A DNA stretch of 8,581 nucleotides from Verrucomicrobiales bacterium (GTDB lineage Bacteria > Verrucomicrobiota > Verrucomicrobiia > Limisphaerales > UBA9464): the NCBI GenBank assembly GCA_003445095.1, contig DLVS01000538.1, forward strand, positions 1 through 8,581. The letters run 5' to 3'. The position numbers were made by a program, and so were the translations under genes. Shown piece by piece: positions 1-5,274 of the stretch. Position 1 is the stretch's first letter. The number at the start of each line of letters is the position of its first letter. Below the pieces are notes generated by a model. The model did not search any database, was not told the origin of the DNA, and worked only from the letters and a program-made list of their open reading frames with translations.

Positions 1-193
1 TCGTTGGCGGCGCGACGGATCGGACCGATCAACGTTGGCGTGGAGACTCCGGCCAGAGCGTCTCGCAGAAGGCGGTTTTTGAGGCGTTCAATTCAGTTTC
101 CGCCGTCCGACTAAAGGGGATGGCAGGCTCCAGGAATTGGGCAAATTGCCAGGGAGTGTCCCCGGGTAGTGCGCCAAAGTTGTGTGTGTTCAT
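1..193 (-). CDS. 5' part of an unrecognised gene, probably frameshifted, cut by the left edge
   Basis: The ATG at 193-191 follows a good ribosome site (AAAGGA, 201-206, 7 bases upstream), so this is a credible start. The first reading frame begins MNTHNFGALPGDTPWQFAQF and stops at a TGA at 31-29 after 54 codons. From about base 92 leftward, the frame one base back is open to the window edge and reads IERLKNRLLRDALAGVSTPT, then a basic segment ending RRAAN. That looks like the helical continuation of a normal protein. One extra base between about 75 and 92 would fuse the two frames; an A5 run on the minus strand (76-80) is a likely indel site. I do not recognise the family. The alternative is a real 54-residue protein ending at 29. 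GC at third codon positions is similar in both frames and does not decide between them. Confidence 0.55.
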
Positions 194-199
194 GTTCAG

Positions 200-207
200 T
201 TCCTTTC
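200..207 (-). promoter_or_regulatory. Ribosome binding site for the gene starting at 193
   Basis: The minus strand reads GAAAGGAA here, 6 bases before the ATG at 193 (7 bases from the AAAGGA core). It is one of the few clear Shine-Dalgarno sequences in the window and fixes that start. Confidence 0.7.
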
Positions 208-250
208 AGTGTTATCGGGTCGCTTCAACTTGATCGGCTCAACGGTGGGT

Positions 251-287
251 AAACAAAAAAACCCACGATTGCCGGGCAATCGTGGGT
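251..287 (-). terminator. Strong intrinsic terminator, minus strand
   Basis: A perfect 12-bp stem (261-272 with 276-287, closed by a 3-base loop) is followed on the minus strand by UUUUUUGUUU (260-251). It lies just downstream of the small ORF ending at 316 and upstream of the gene starting at 193. It would end the short transcript from the promoter at 450-477 and insulate the next gene. There is no T-run on the plus side, so it works only on minus transcripts. Confidence 0.9.
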
Positions 288-315
288 TCTTGAAAAAGAT
301 ATTGTGAGTTTTGGA

Positions 316-435
316 TTACTCAGAAGTTTCCCACTTGCCCGCATTCCCGTCTGTCACCCAGGAATGAATCGCTAGCGTGCGCTTGTGGGCGCACTGAGAG
401 ACGACATTCATCATGTCTGGACGAGTGGTGATCAT
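316..435 (-). CDS. Possible 39-residue small protein
   Basis: The ATG at 435-433 opens a frame of 39 codons ending in TAA at 318-316. The predicted protein starts MITTRPDMMNVVSQ and ends GNAGKWETSE. It is hydrophilic and has no signal peptide or membrane segment. I do not recognise a family. In its favour, it fills the space between a sigma70-like promoter (450-477) and an intrinsic terminator (251-287), and its stop falls about 30 bases before the terminator stem. Against it, it is short and lacks a Shine-Dalgarno site. The -10 box ends only 14 bases before the ATG, so the message would be nearly leaderless. Other in-frame ATGs lie at 414 and 411. The unit could instead make a non-coding RNA of about 190 bases. 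Confidence 0.4.
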   Translation of the reverse strand: MITTRPDMMNVVSQCAHKRTLAIHSWVTDGNAGKWETSE

Positions 436-449
436 GTTGACCGGCAGAG

Positions 450-477
450 TTAATAGTGGCTAAACGCGGTGCGTCAA
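450..477 (-). promoter_or_regulatory. Sigma70-like promoter for the short unit 251-443
   Basis: On the minus strand the -35 box is TTGACG (477-472, 5/6 to consensus) and the -10 box is TATTAA (455-450, 4/6), with a 16-base spacer. The predicted start of transcription is near 443, about 8 bases before the ATG at 435. It lies just after the moaE stop, so the downstream unit need not depend on moaE read-through. Confidence 0.55.
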
Positions 478-494
478 ATCGAAGTTTTCTCAAA

Positions 495-920
495 TTAAGT
501 GGCTGAAGGGACCACGCCTGGTTGCTTTGAGGTCGTTGGTCGCTTCCAAATGGGGACGAGACGCTTCATCTCATCAATCAACCACTGGCAAGCGGCAAAC
601 GCTTCGGCCCGATGAGGGGCGACCACTTCCACCCATAAGCTAGACTGGTTGACCGGGACGCAACCTAATCGATGGATGAGGCGCACTGATTCGATAGCGG
701 GCCAACGCCGGGCGAGGTCCTCAAATAAAAGGTCGAACTGGCGTCGCACCATTGGCTCGAACGCCTCATACTCCAACGCCTCGATGACGGCTCCCTCTTC
801 ATGCGCGCGAACGATTCCCACAAAGCTGCAGACCGCTCCGCTACCGGCTGAAATATGGCGCTGGGAAACGAGGCGGGACTCGTCCAAAGGTTCAGTGGTA
901 AGCGTCAACAAACGTTTCAC
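495..920 (-). CDS. moaE: MoaE, molybdopterin synthase catalytic (large) subunit
   Basis: MoaE forms the heterotetrameric molybdopterin synthase with the thiocarboxylated MoaD. It inserts two sulfurs into cyclic pyranopterin monophosphate to make molybdopterin in the cytoplasm. The 141-residue protein carries the family hallmarks: GIVR at 35-38, HR at 83-84, HRAEAF at 103-108 (His103, Arg104), Lys119 in IDEMKR and Lys126 in PIWKR. These residues have the same numbers as the functional residues I recall in E. coli MoaE. The tail is somewhat shorter than in E. coli (150 residues). The start is a GTG at 920-918; no good Shine-Dalgarno is visible and no better in-frame start follows before the conserved region. 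It begins 24 bases after hisI and is the last gene of the hisF operon. No moaD, moaA or moaC is present in the window. Confidence 0.95.
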   Translation of the reverse strand: MKRLLTLTTEPLDESRLVSQRHISAGSGAVCSFVGIVRAHEEGAVIEALEYEAFEPMVRRQFDLLFEDLARRWPAIESVRLIHRLGCVPVNQSSLWVEVVAPHRAEAFAACQWLIDEMKRLVPIWKRPTTSKQPGVVPSAT

Positions 921-944
921 GAGGTGGCAGGCTCGAGCATGCGG

Positions 945-1334
945 TCAGCTCTTACCGTACATTTTTTCTGGGGATTCAAGTTGAGCCTCCGTGATCTTCC
1001 AGCCAAGTCCGTCAGGCTCGACCTGACGATAGAAACAACTCCGGTAACCTTCATGGCAGGCAGGGCCGACTTGCTCCACCTGGATCAAGAGTGTGTCACC
1101 GTCGCAGTCGAAAGAAATGCGTTTCACCCGTTGAACATGACCACTGCTTTCTCCCTTCATCCAAAACCGTTGGCGCGAGCGACTCCAAAACCACGTCTGC
1201 CCAGTCGAAACCGTCTTCTCCACCGCAGCACGATTCATCCACGCTAACATCAATACCCGACCGTCCGTTGAGTCTTGGACGACGGCGGGGAGCAGCCCGT
1301 CGGCGTTCCACTTCAGTTGATCGATAAATGTCAT
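945..1334 (-). CDS. hisI: HisI, phosphoribosyl-AMP cyclohydrolase
   Basis: HisI catalyses the third step of histidine synthesis, opening the adenine ring of phosphoribosyl-AMP to give ProFAR. It is a cytoplasmic zinc enzyme. The protein of 129 residues is the monofunctional form without a fused HisE domain. Visible motifs are LLPAVVQD (14-21), LAWMN (30-34), WMKGESSGH (58-66), the metal-binding DCDGD (Asp76, Cys77, Asp78, Asp80) and GPACHEG...CFY with Cys93 and Cys100. The frame is open upstream to 1457, but residues before MTFIDQLKW have no family similarity and overlap the preceding gene, so I start at the ATG at 1334. That is 22 bases after the DUF486 stop. There is no clear Shine-Dalgarno, and translation may depend on read-through of ribosomes from upstream genes. 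Confidence 0.96.
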   Translation of the reverse strand: MTFIDQLKWNADGLLPAVVQDSTDGRVLMLAWMNRAAVEKTVSTGQTWFWSRSRQRFWMKGESSGHVQRVKRISFDCDGDTLLIQVEQVGPACHEGYRSCFYRQVEPDGLGWKITEAQLESPEKMYGKS

Positions 1335-1356
1335 AACTACTAGAAGTGGATGATCG

Positions 1357-1713
1357 TTATTGCGACGGCATAAATCCGAAAATAACCGCGCCCAAGAGGC
1401 ACGTGAAAGCCGCGAAGTGATTCCATTGCGGTCGAGCTTGGAAATACACAAAGGCAAAGATCACAAAAACGACGAGTGTAATAACTTCCTGCAAAATCTT
1501 GAGCTGATAGGGCGTAAACGTGTTGCTACCCCAACGGTTGGCCGGCACCTGGATCACATACTCGAAAAAAGCGATCCCCCAGCTGACCATGATGGCGAAG
1601 ATGAGCGGGGCCGATTTGTGTTTCAAATGCCCATACCAAGCGACCGTCATAAACACGTTGCTGGCCACGAGCATTACAATCGGGAGCCAGGCGGATTGAG
1701 TAATTGAGTTCAT
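1357..1713 (-). CDS. DMT-family (DUF486) four-helix membrane protein
   Basis: This 118-residue integral membrane protein belongs to the small DUF486 family, a half-size relative of drug/metabolite transporters. It has four hydrophobic segments at about 9-28, 34-55, 72-91 and 96-115. Family-type blocks are [14 protein letters not shown] (18-31), [17 protein letters not shown] (44-60) and [12 protein letters not shown] (69-80). Four-helix DMT proteins are thought to act as dimers; the substrate is unknown. The ATG at 1713 shares one base with the hisF stop (TGATG), so translation is probably coupled to hisF. The frame extends upstream to 2013, but that part is antisense-frame noise inside hisF. 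Its place between hisF and hisI is unusual. A link to histidine synthesis is inference from position only. Confidence 0.93.
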   Translation of the reverse strand: MNSITQSAWLPIVMLVASNVFMTVAWYGHLKHKSAPLIFAIMVSWGIAFFEYVIQVPANRWGSNTFTPYQLKILQEVITLVVFVIFAFVYFQARPQWNHFAAFTCLLGAVIFGFMPSQ

Positions 1714-2495
1714 CAGAGAGTGCGGAGTCTGACCGGGATACCTTGGCGATGAAGATAATCTTTGACCTGATCGACGGTGAAATGGCGAAAGTGGAAGATA
1801 CTTGCCGCCAATACGGCATCTGCATGCCCAGTGAGTAACACCTCGGCCATGTGTTGCAATGTTCCCGCGCCACCACTCGCGACCACCGGCACGCAGACGC
1901 GTTGACTGACTCGTCGGGTAAGTTCGAGGTCGAAACCTTGGCGAGTCCCGTCGGCATCGATCGAATTCATTACCAACTCCCCGGCCCCAAAGCCGACGGC
2001 TTGCTCGGCCCAAACTTCAGCATCGCGTCCCGTGTCCTCTCGCCCCCCTTTGGCGAATACGGTCCATCGGTCGGGCGCGGTCCGTTTTGCGTCAACGGCC
2101 ACTACAATACACTGACTGCCAAATTTCTCGGCACCCCGGCGAATTAATTCTGGGTCTTTCAGTGCGGACGAATTAAGGCTAACTTTATCAGCTCCCGCCA
2201 GGAGCAAGGCACTCATATCATCGAGGGAACGAATTCCCCCGCCGACGGTCAGCGGCATAAAGCAACGATCGGCCGTGCGCTCAATGACGTCCACCATCGT
2301 GGCCCGGCCGTGTGCGCTAGCCGTGATATCGAAGAAGACCATCTCGTCAGCGCCTTGATCATTGTACCGGACTGCCAGCTCTACGGGATCACCCACGTTC
2401 TTAAGCCCACCGGCCTCCGCAACCCCGAATTGGACGCCGCGAGTGACATGGCCGTCATGGACATCGAGGCAAGGAATGACACGTCGAGCGAGCAT
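1713..2495 (-). CDS. hisF: HisF, imidazole glycerol phosphate synthase cyclase subunit
   Basis: HisF partners with the glutaminase HisH. It uses ammonia to convert PRFAR into imidazole glycerol phosphate and AICAR, the branch point between histidine and purine synthesis. The 260-residue (beta/alpha)8 barrel is full length. The catalytic Asp11 lies in IPCLDV and the second catalytic Asp is at 135 in VAVDAKR (Asp130 in Thermotoga; the shift reflects small insertions). Phosphate-binding loops are TVGGGIRS (83-90), NSIDADGT (177-184) and VASGGAGT (205-212). The ATG at 2495 gives the standard MLARRVIPCLD start. It heads the operon with DUF486, hisI and moaE. No hisH or hisA is in the window. A terminator ends only 30 bases upstream and I find no Shine-Dalgarno or obvious promoter in that gap. 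Confidence 0.98.
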   Translation of the reverse strand: MLARRVIPCLDVHDGHVTRGVQFGVAEAGGLKNVGDPVELAVRYNDQGADEMVFFDITASAHGRATMVDVIERTADRCFMPLTVGGGIRSLDDMSALLLAGADKVSLNSSALKDPELIRRGAEKFGSQCIVVAVDAKRTAPDRWTVFAKGGREDTGRDAEVWAEQAVGFGAGELVMNSIDADGTRQGFDLELTRRVSQRVCVPVVASGGAGTLQHMAEVLLTGHADAVLAASIFHFRHFTVDQVKDYLHRQGIPVRLRTL

Positions 2496-2525
2496 ACTTT
2501 GGAGAGGAAGCGGACCGAGGGGACG

Positions 2526-2550
2526 AAAAAGCCCGCCGATGAAGGCGGGC
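2526..2550 (-). terminator. Intrinsic terminator between the 2573-2911 gene and hisF
   Basis: A 7-bp GC-rich stem (2531-2537 with 2544-2550, 6-base loop) is followed on the minus strand by UUUUU (2530-2526). It starts 22 bases after the stop of the upstream gene and ends 30 bases before the hisF start. It should end the upstream transcript or attenuate entry into the his operon. Confidence 0.8.
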
Positions 2551-2572
2551 TAGCGTCGCTCTGAGCCAGATC

Positions 2573-2911
2573 CTAGGCCGGCCCGAACTTACCACCGCTG
2601 TTCTTGATCTGCTTATCGGTGTACAACAGGGTGTTTAGCGAATTCATGGGATCTTTGGCGGCAAACCGATATCCCAGTTTTGTGACTGCTTCCAGAATCT
2701 CTGCCTTCGGCAGCGCCTTGTTCTTAGTAGCAGCGAGAACAGCCTCTTTCAGCGACATGGTGTTCTGCGCGCGACGGGTACGTAAGGCCAGAGAGCTGGC
2801 GGCGACTCCGAGGGCGGCATTGATACCGGCTAGCTCGGATTCCAAAGCCGCCTTCCGCTTCGACAACGATTCACGGAGGGCGGTAAACTGTTTGAGTGGA
2901 TCACGTTTCAT
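2573..2911 (-). CDS. Small coiled-coil plus winged-helix-like (HARE-HTH-like) protein
   Basis: The 112-residue protein has two parts. Residues 1-40 form a charged helix that is probably a coiled coil (KQFTALRESLSKRKAALESE). After a basic stretch, RTRRAQN (44-50), comes a compact domain, residues 53-112, beginning SLKEAVLAATKNKALPKAEI. It ends with YRFAAKDPMNSLNTLLY and KNSGGKFGPA. The pattern 'helix, K-ALPKAEIL helix, LNTLLY helix, then a hairpin to KFG' resembles the HARE-HTH / winged-helix class, so DNA binding or a nucleoid or regulatory role is plausible but unproven. I place the start at the ATG at 2911 rather than 2974 because a consensus -10 box lies at 2924-2929, so an upstream start would lie outside the message. 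Only about 5 bases would precede the ATG. The gene is a single unit, closed by the terminator at 2526-2550. Confidence 0.85.
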   Translation of the reverse strand: MKRDPLKQFTALRESLSKRKAALESELAGINAALGVAASSLALRTRRAQNTMSLKEAVLAATKNKALPKAEILEAVTKLGYRFAAKDPMNSLNTLLYTDKQIKNSGGKFGPA

Positions 2912-2923
2912 TTCGGTGCAAGC

Positions 2924-2951
2924 ATTATAGGCCGCTGGTCTTTCATGACAA
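2924..2951 (-). promoter_or_regulatory. Strong sigma70-like promoter for the 2573-2911 gene
   Basis: On the minus strand the -35 box is TTGTCA (2951-2946, 5/6) and the -10 box is a perfect TATAAT (2929-2924), with a 16-base spacer. Only 12 bases separate the -10 from the ATG at 2911, so the predicted message is leaderless or nearly so. The -35 lies inside the palindrome at 2945-2956. Confidence 0.8.
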
Positions 2952-2956
2952 GTCAT
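2945..2956. promoter_or_regulatory. Palindrome over the -35 box, possible operator
   Basis: ATGAC-AA-GTCAT is a perfect inverted repeat with 5-base arms and a 2-base centre. It covers the whole -35 hexamer of the minus-strand promoter, where a dimeric regulator could block RNA polymerase. A 12-base palindrome can occur by chance, so this is tentative. Confidence 0.35.
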
Positions 2957-2975
2957 CTTGGATAGAAACATCATA

Positions 2976-2991
2976 CCCCCTAGAACGGGGG
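2976..2991. repeat. CCCCC/GGGGG inverted repeat in the divergent intergenic region
   Basis: Five C (2976-2980) and five G (2987-2991) flank a 6-base centre. It lies between the divergent promoters at 2924-2951 and 3073-3100 and has no T-run on either side, so it is not an obvious terminator. The rest of 2992-3072 shows no gene or clear signal. Confidence 0.3.
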
Positions 2992-3072
2992 ATGGGATGC
3001 GCGCTTCGCTTCCGTTTGGTTTAGAAGGTGCGCCCGTCTTGTGAGCCCCCGGGCCATATCAAAGTTCCATCG

Positions 3073-3100
3073 TTGACCAACCGGCTTGGTTGCATTTGAT
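3073..3100 (+). promoter_or_regulatory. Probable promoter of the lipoprotein operon
   Basis: The -35 box is TTGACC (3073-3078, 5/6) and the -10 box is TTTGAT (3095-3100, 4/6), with a 16-base spacer. The ATG at 3110 follows 9 bases after the -10, again giving a nearly leaderless start. The spacer holds a dyad, ACCAA (3076-3080) and TTGGT (3086-3090) around CCGGC, which could bind a regulator. Confidence 0.5.
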
Positions 3101-3109
3101 TGCGCGCGT

Positions 3110-3736
3110 ATGCAGCAGTCGTTTTATCGATTCGTTGGCGGGTGTCTGGTGGCGGCCGTTGTTACCGGATGCGCTTCGGGCGTTCAGAACCCGTCCGGCG
3201 TACCGGTCACGGTCATGAAGGCCGATGAACAGGGATTTGTCGCGGGCACGGGAATTGAATCTCAGGACTTGGTTACGGTCACGGATAAGATGGCTCGAAG
3301 CCTGTTGGCGACTCCGGAAATCAAAAACTTCAGTCCGGGCATTCCTCGAATTGTGATTCTACCGGTCGAGAATGGAACGCGCTTTCCGATCAACAAAGAT
3401 CTGTTCACGGCCCGAATCCAGGCCCTCCTGAACAGCCGCGCCCAGGGTAAGATGCGGTTCTTGGCCCGGGATCGAATGACGTCTCTGGAACAAGAACGCC
3501 AGTTGAAGCAAGAGGGCAAAGTCACCTCCAACTCGGATCCAAATCTTCAGGAATTTCGTGGCGCTGACTTTTTTTTGACCGGCAAGTTGATGGGGTTGAC
3601 TACCCAAGCCAAAGCGGGAGTCAGCGACTATGTTCTCTACACCTTCCAACTCATTGATCCAAGAACGAGTGACATTCTGTGGGAGGATTCGGCCGAGGTA
3701 AAAAAACAGTCCGTTGAGGATGCGGCTTACCGGTGA
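3110..3736 (+). CDS. lpoB: LpoB-like outer-membrane lipoprotein, peptidoglycan synthase activator
   Basis: The 208-residue protein begins with a lipoprotein signal, MQQSFYRFVGGCLVAAV, and lipobox VTGC with the lipidated Cys at 21. The +2 residue is Ala, which favours outer-membrane sorting. A tether of about 35 residues leads to the LpoB/CsgG-like fold: RIVILPVENGTRFPINKD (80-97), MRFLARDRM (115-123), then GADFFLTGKL (151-160) and LIDPRTSDILWED (181-193). In E. coli, LpoB reaches through the peptidoglycan to activate PBP1B (MrcB). The same role is inferred here; the target synthase is not in the window. I choose the ATG at 3110 over the in-frame TTG at 3086 because it gives a clean signal peptide and the predicted promoter lies over 3086. 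It overlaps the next gene by 4 bases (GTGA), so the two are translationally coupled. Confidence 0.88.
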   Translation: MQQSFYRFVGGCLVAAVVTGCASGVQNPSGVPVTVMKADEQGFVAGTGIESQDLVTVTDKMARSLLATPEIKNFSPGIPRIVILPVENGTRFPINKDLFTARIQALLNSRAQGKMRFLARDRMTSLEQERQLKQEGKVTSNSDPNLQEFRGADFFLTGKLMGLTTQAKAGVSDYVLYTFQLIDPRTSDILWEDSAEVKKQSVEDAAYR

Positions 3737-4845
3737 GGCGCGTCGCAACCCAGGGGCTGTTGTTATGGATGTTGGCGCTCGGCCTCTTGGGCTGCGCGTC
3801 GGTGAGTCCAGAGGAACAAGCGCGCCGCAACCGAGTGCTGGTTGAGTGCCAAAATGGGTTAACAGCTCTCCGGGAGGGGAACACGGAGGCGTCCAAGACT
3901 GACTTTGACAGCGCCTTACTTCAGATGGGAGGCAGTACCGCCGGCGACCCTTCGGCCAAAGAAGCGCGCGGCTACTTCAATGAAGAGTCGGTCAAGACGT
4001 TTCGCGGGGAGCCGTACGAACGAGTGATGGCTTATTACTATCGGGGAATTCTCTATTGGATGGATGGGCAGCCAGACAACGCTCGGGCGGCATTTCGTAG
4101 TGCTGCGGTGCAAGATCAGAGTCCCGAGCTGGGAATCTATCGCTCCGATTGGGTGTTGCTCGACTATTTGGATGGGCTAGCCACGCTAAAATTAGGCGGC
4201 GACGGCAAGGATTCGTATCAGCGTTCGGTGGCTGCCGCGAAACTAAACAGCCCTCCGCCCTATGATCCCCAAGCCAATGTTTTGATTTTCCTCGAGATGG
4301 GACGCGGGCCGACGAAGTACGCCGCAGGAGAGTACGGGGAACAGCTGAAGTTCCAACCCGGATCAGCTCCGGATCCGGTCGCCGTTCTCAAGGTCGCCGA
4401 TTTGCAGGTGCGGGTTGGACCTTATGACGATTTGACTTATCAGGCGACCACCCGAGGAGGCCGAGTGATGGATCACATCCTCAAAGGAAAAGCTGTCTTC
4501 AAGGGAGCAACCGACACCGCCGGAACCGCCGCGATTATCGCGGGGAGCGGAGTGGCCATCGCCGGCAACTCTAGTACCACCACCAGCGTGGGCTTGGGTT
4601 TGGTCGCCGCAGGCGTGATCAGCAAGATTGTCAGCGCCGCGACCACTCCGGCGGCCGACACGCGTCAGTGGAACAACCTTCCCAATCTGCTGAGCTTCGC
4701 CGCGCTGCGCCTCCCGCTGGGGAGCCATACTCTCGTGGTGGACTTCCAGAAGCCGTCGGGACAAACCTTGGTGACGCGCTCGATTCAGTTTCACGTCGTA
4801 GCCGGGCGGGATACCGTTTTATTTGTCAGCGATCGCAATGATTGA
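3733..4845 (+). CDS. 370-residue TPR-like lipoprotein of the lpoB cluster
   Basis: The GTG start overlaps the lpoB stop. The signal peptide ends in lipobox LLGC, with Cys21 lipidated and Ala at +2, so the mature protein is probably anchored in the outer membrane. Residues 25-170 are helical and TPR-like: EEQARRNRVLVECQNGLTAL, then GEPYERVMAYYYRGILYWMD (92-111) and GQPDNARAAFRSAA (112-125). A middle region has beta character. Residues 262-303 are rich in Gly, Ala, Ser and Thr with spaced glycines, like a glycine zipper. A C-terminal beta domain (320-370) ends HVVAGRDTVLFVSDRND. It resembles the uncharacterised TPR-like lipoproteins (COG3014 type, from memory) encoded next to lpoB and ycfL in some proteobacteria. 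Its function is unknown; context suggests assembly with LpoB. The fit to that family is moderate, but that this is a real lipoprotein gene is clear. Confidence 0.9.
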   Translation: MRRVATQGLLLWMLALGLLGCASVSPEEQARRNRVLVECQNGLTALREGNTEASKTDFDSALLQMGGSTAGDPSAKEARGYFNEESVKTFRGEPYERVMAYYYRGILYWMDGQPDNARAAFRSAAVQDQSPELGIYRSDWVLLDYLDGLATLKLGGDGKDSYQRSVAAAKLNSPPPYDPQANVLIFLEMGRGPTKYAAGEYGEQLKFQPGSAPDPVAVLKVADLQVRVGPYDDLTYQATTRGGRVMDHILKGKAVFKGATDTAGTAAIIAGSGVAIAGNSSTTTSVGLGLVAAGVISKIVSAATTPAADTRQWNNLPNLLSFAALRLPLGSHTLVVDFQKPSGQTLVTRSIQFHVVAGRDTVLFVSDRND

Positions 4846-4852
4846 ACTTCCT

Positions 4853-5266
4853 ATGAAACAGCTCCGTTTCGCTTTTGCACTTTTGTTGATGGGATTGAGT
4901 GCCGGTTGCGCCGGCCATCAGGGCGCTTACCCCCCCGTCAACACGACCGTGGGTAACCAGGAAATGGCCTCGAAGTTTGTGCTGATGGATCCGGGCGCAC
5001 AATATTCTGTGACCAGCAGCGGCTTGCAGGAAACCCGCCTCGATGATGGCCGCCTGCAGGTGGTCTGCGTTCTCCGAAACCAGGAGAACCGCCGAATTCA
5101 GGTGCAAGTCCAGTGCGTGTTCAAAGATCCTCAAGGTTTTGCCACCGGTGACGAGACACCGTGGGAGAACGTGATTCTCACGGAAAACAGCATGGAAACC
5201 GTGCGCTTCGTATCATTGAACAATCAAGCGGCGACCTATACGATCCGGGTGCGCCAAGCACGCTGA
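4853..5266 (+). CDS. ycfL: YcfL-like (DUF1425) lipoprotein
   Basis: The 137-residue lipoprotein has the signal MKQLRFAFALLLMGLSAGC, with Cys19 lipidated and Ala at +2. The mature part is a small beta-rich domain. The segment around DDGRLQVVCVLRNQENRRIQ (64-83), followed by VQCVFKDPQGF (86-96) and WENVILTENSMETV (104-117), matches the DUF1425/YcfL pattern of a fibronectin-like fold. In E. coli, ycfL sits directly next to lpoB (ycfM), so the neighbourhood supports the call. Its biochemical role is not known. I use the ATG at 4853, 7 bases after the previous stop, because it gives an ideal signal peptide; an in-frame ATG at 4838 would add MIELP and overlap the previous gene. There is no Shine-Dalgarno, so expression probably relies on translational coupling. 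Confidence 0.86.
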   Translation: MKQLRFAFALLLMGLSAGCAGHQGAYPPVNTTVGNQEMASKFVLMDPGAQYSVTSSGLQETRLDDGRLQVVCVLRNQENRRIQVQVQCVFKDPQGFATGDETPWENVILTENSMETVRFVSLNNQAATYTIRVRQAR

Positions 5267-5274
5267 TTGCCCTC

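Noticed and set aside
75..92. Programmed -1 ribosomal frameshift in the left-edge gene
   Set aside because: The A5 run allows one tRNA to slip, but there is no canonical X XXY YYZ heptamer. A simple indel or sequencing error is the more economical explanation.
1335..1457. Longer HisI start at 1457
   Set aside because: It would overlap the DUF486 coding end by about 100 bases, and the added residues do not match the HisI family.
1714..2013. Upstream extension of the DUF486 reading frame inside hisF
   Set aside because: The added residues are basic and arginine-rich without family similarity and lie wholly in another frame of hisF. The family start MNSITQ at 1713 is clear.
2912..2974. Upstream ATG start for the winged-helix-like protein
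   Set aside because: The consensus -10 box TATAAT and -35 box fall within this extension, so it is unlikely to be transcribed.
3086..3109. TTG start of lpoB eight codons upstream
   Set aside because: It adds residues before an already complete lipoprotein signal and lies within the predicted promoter.
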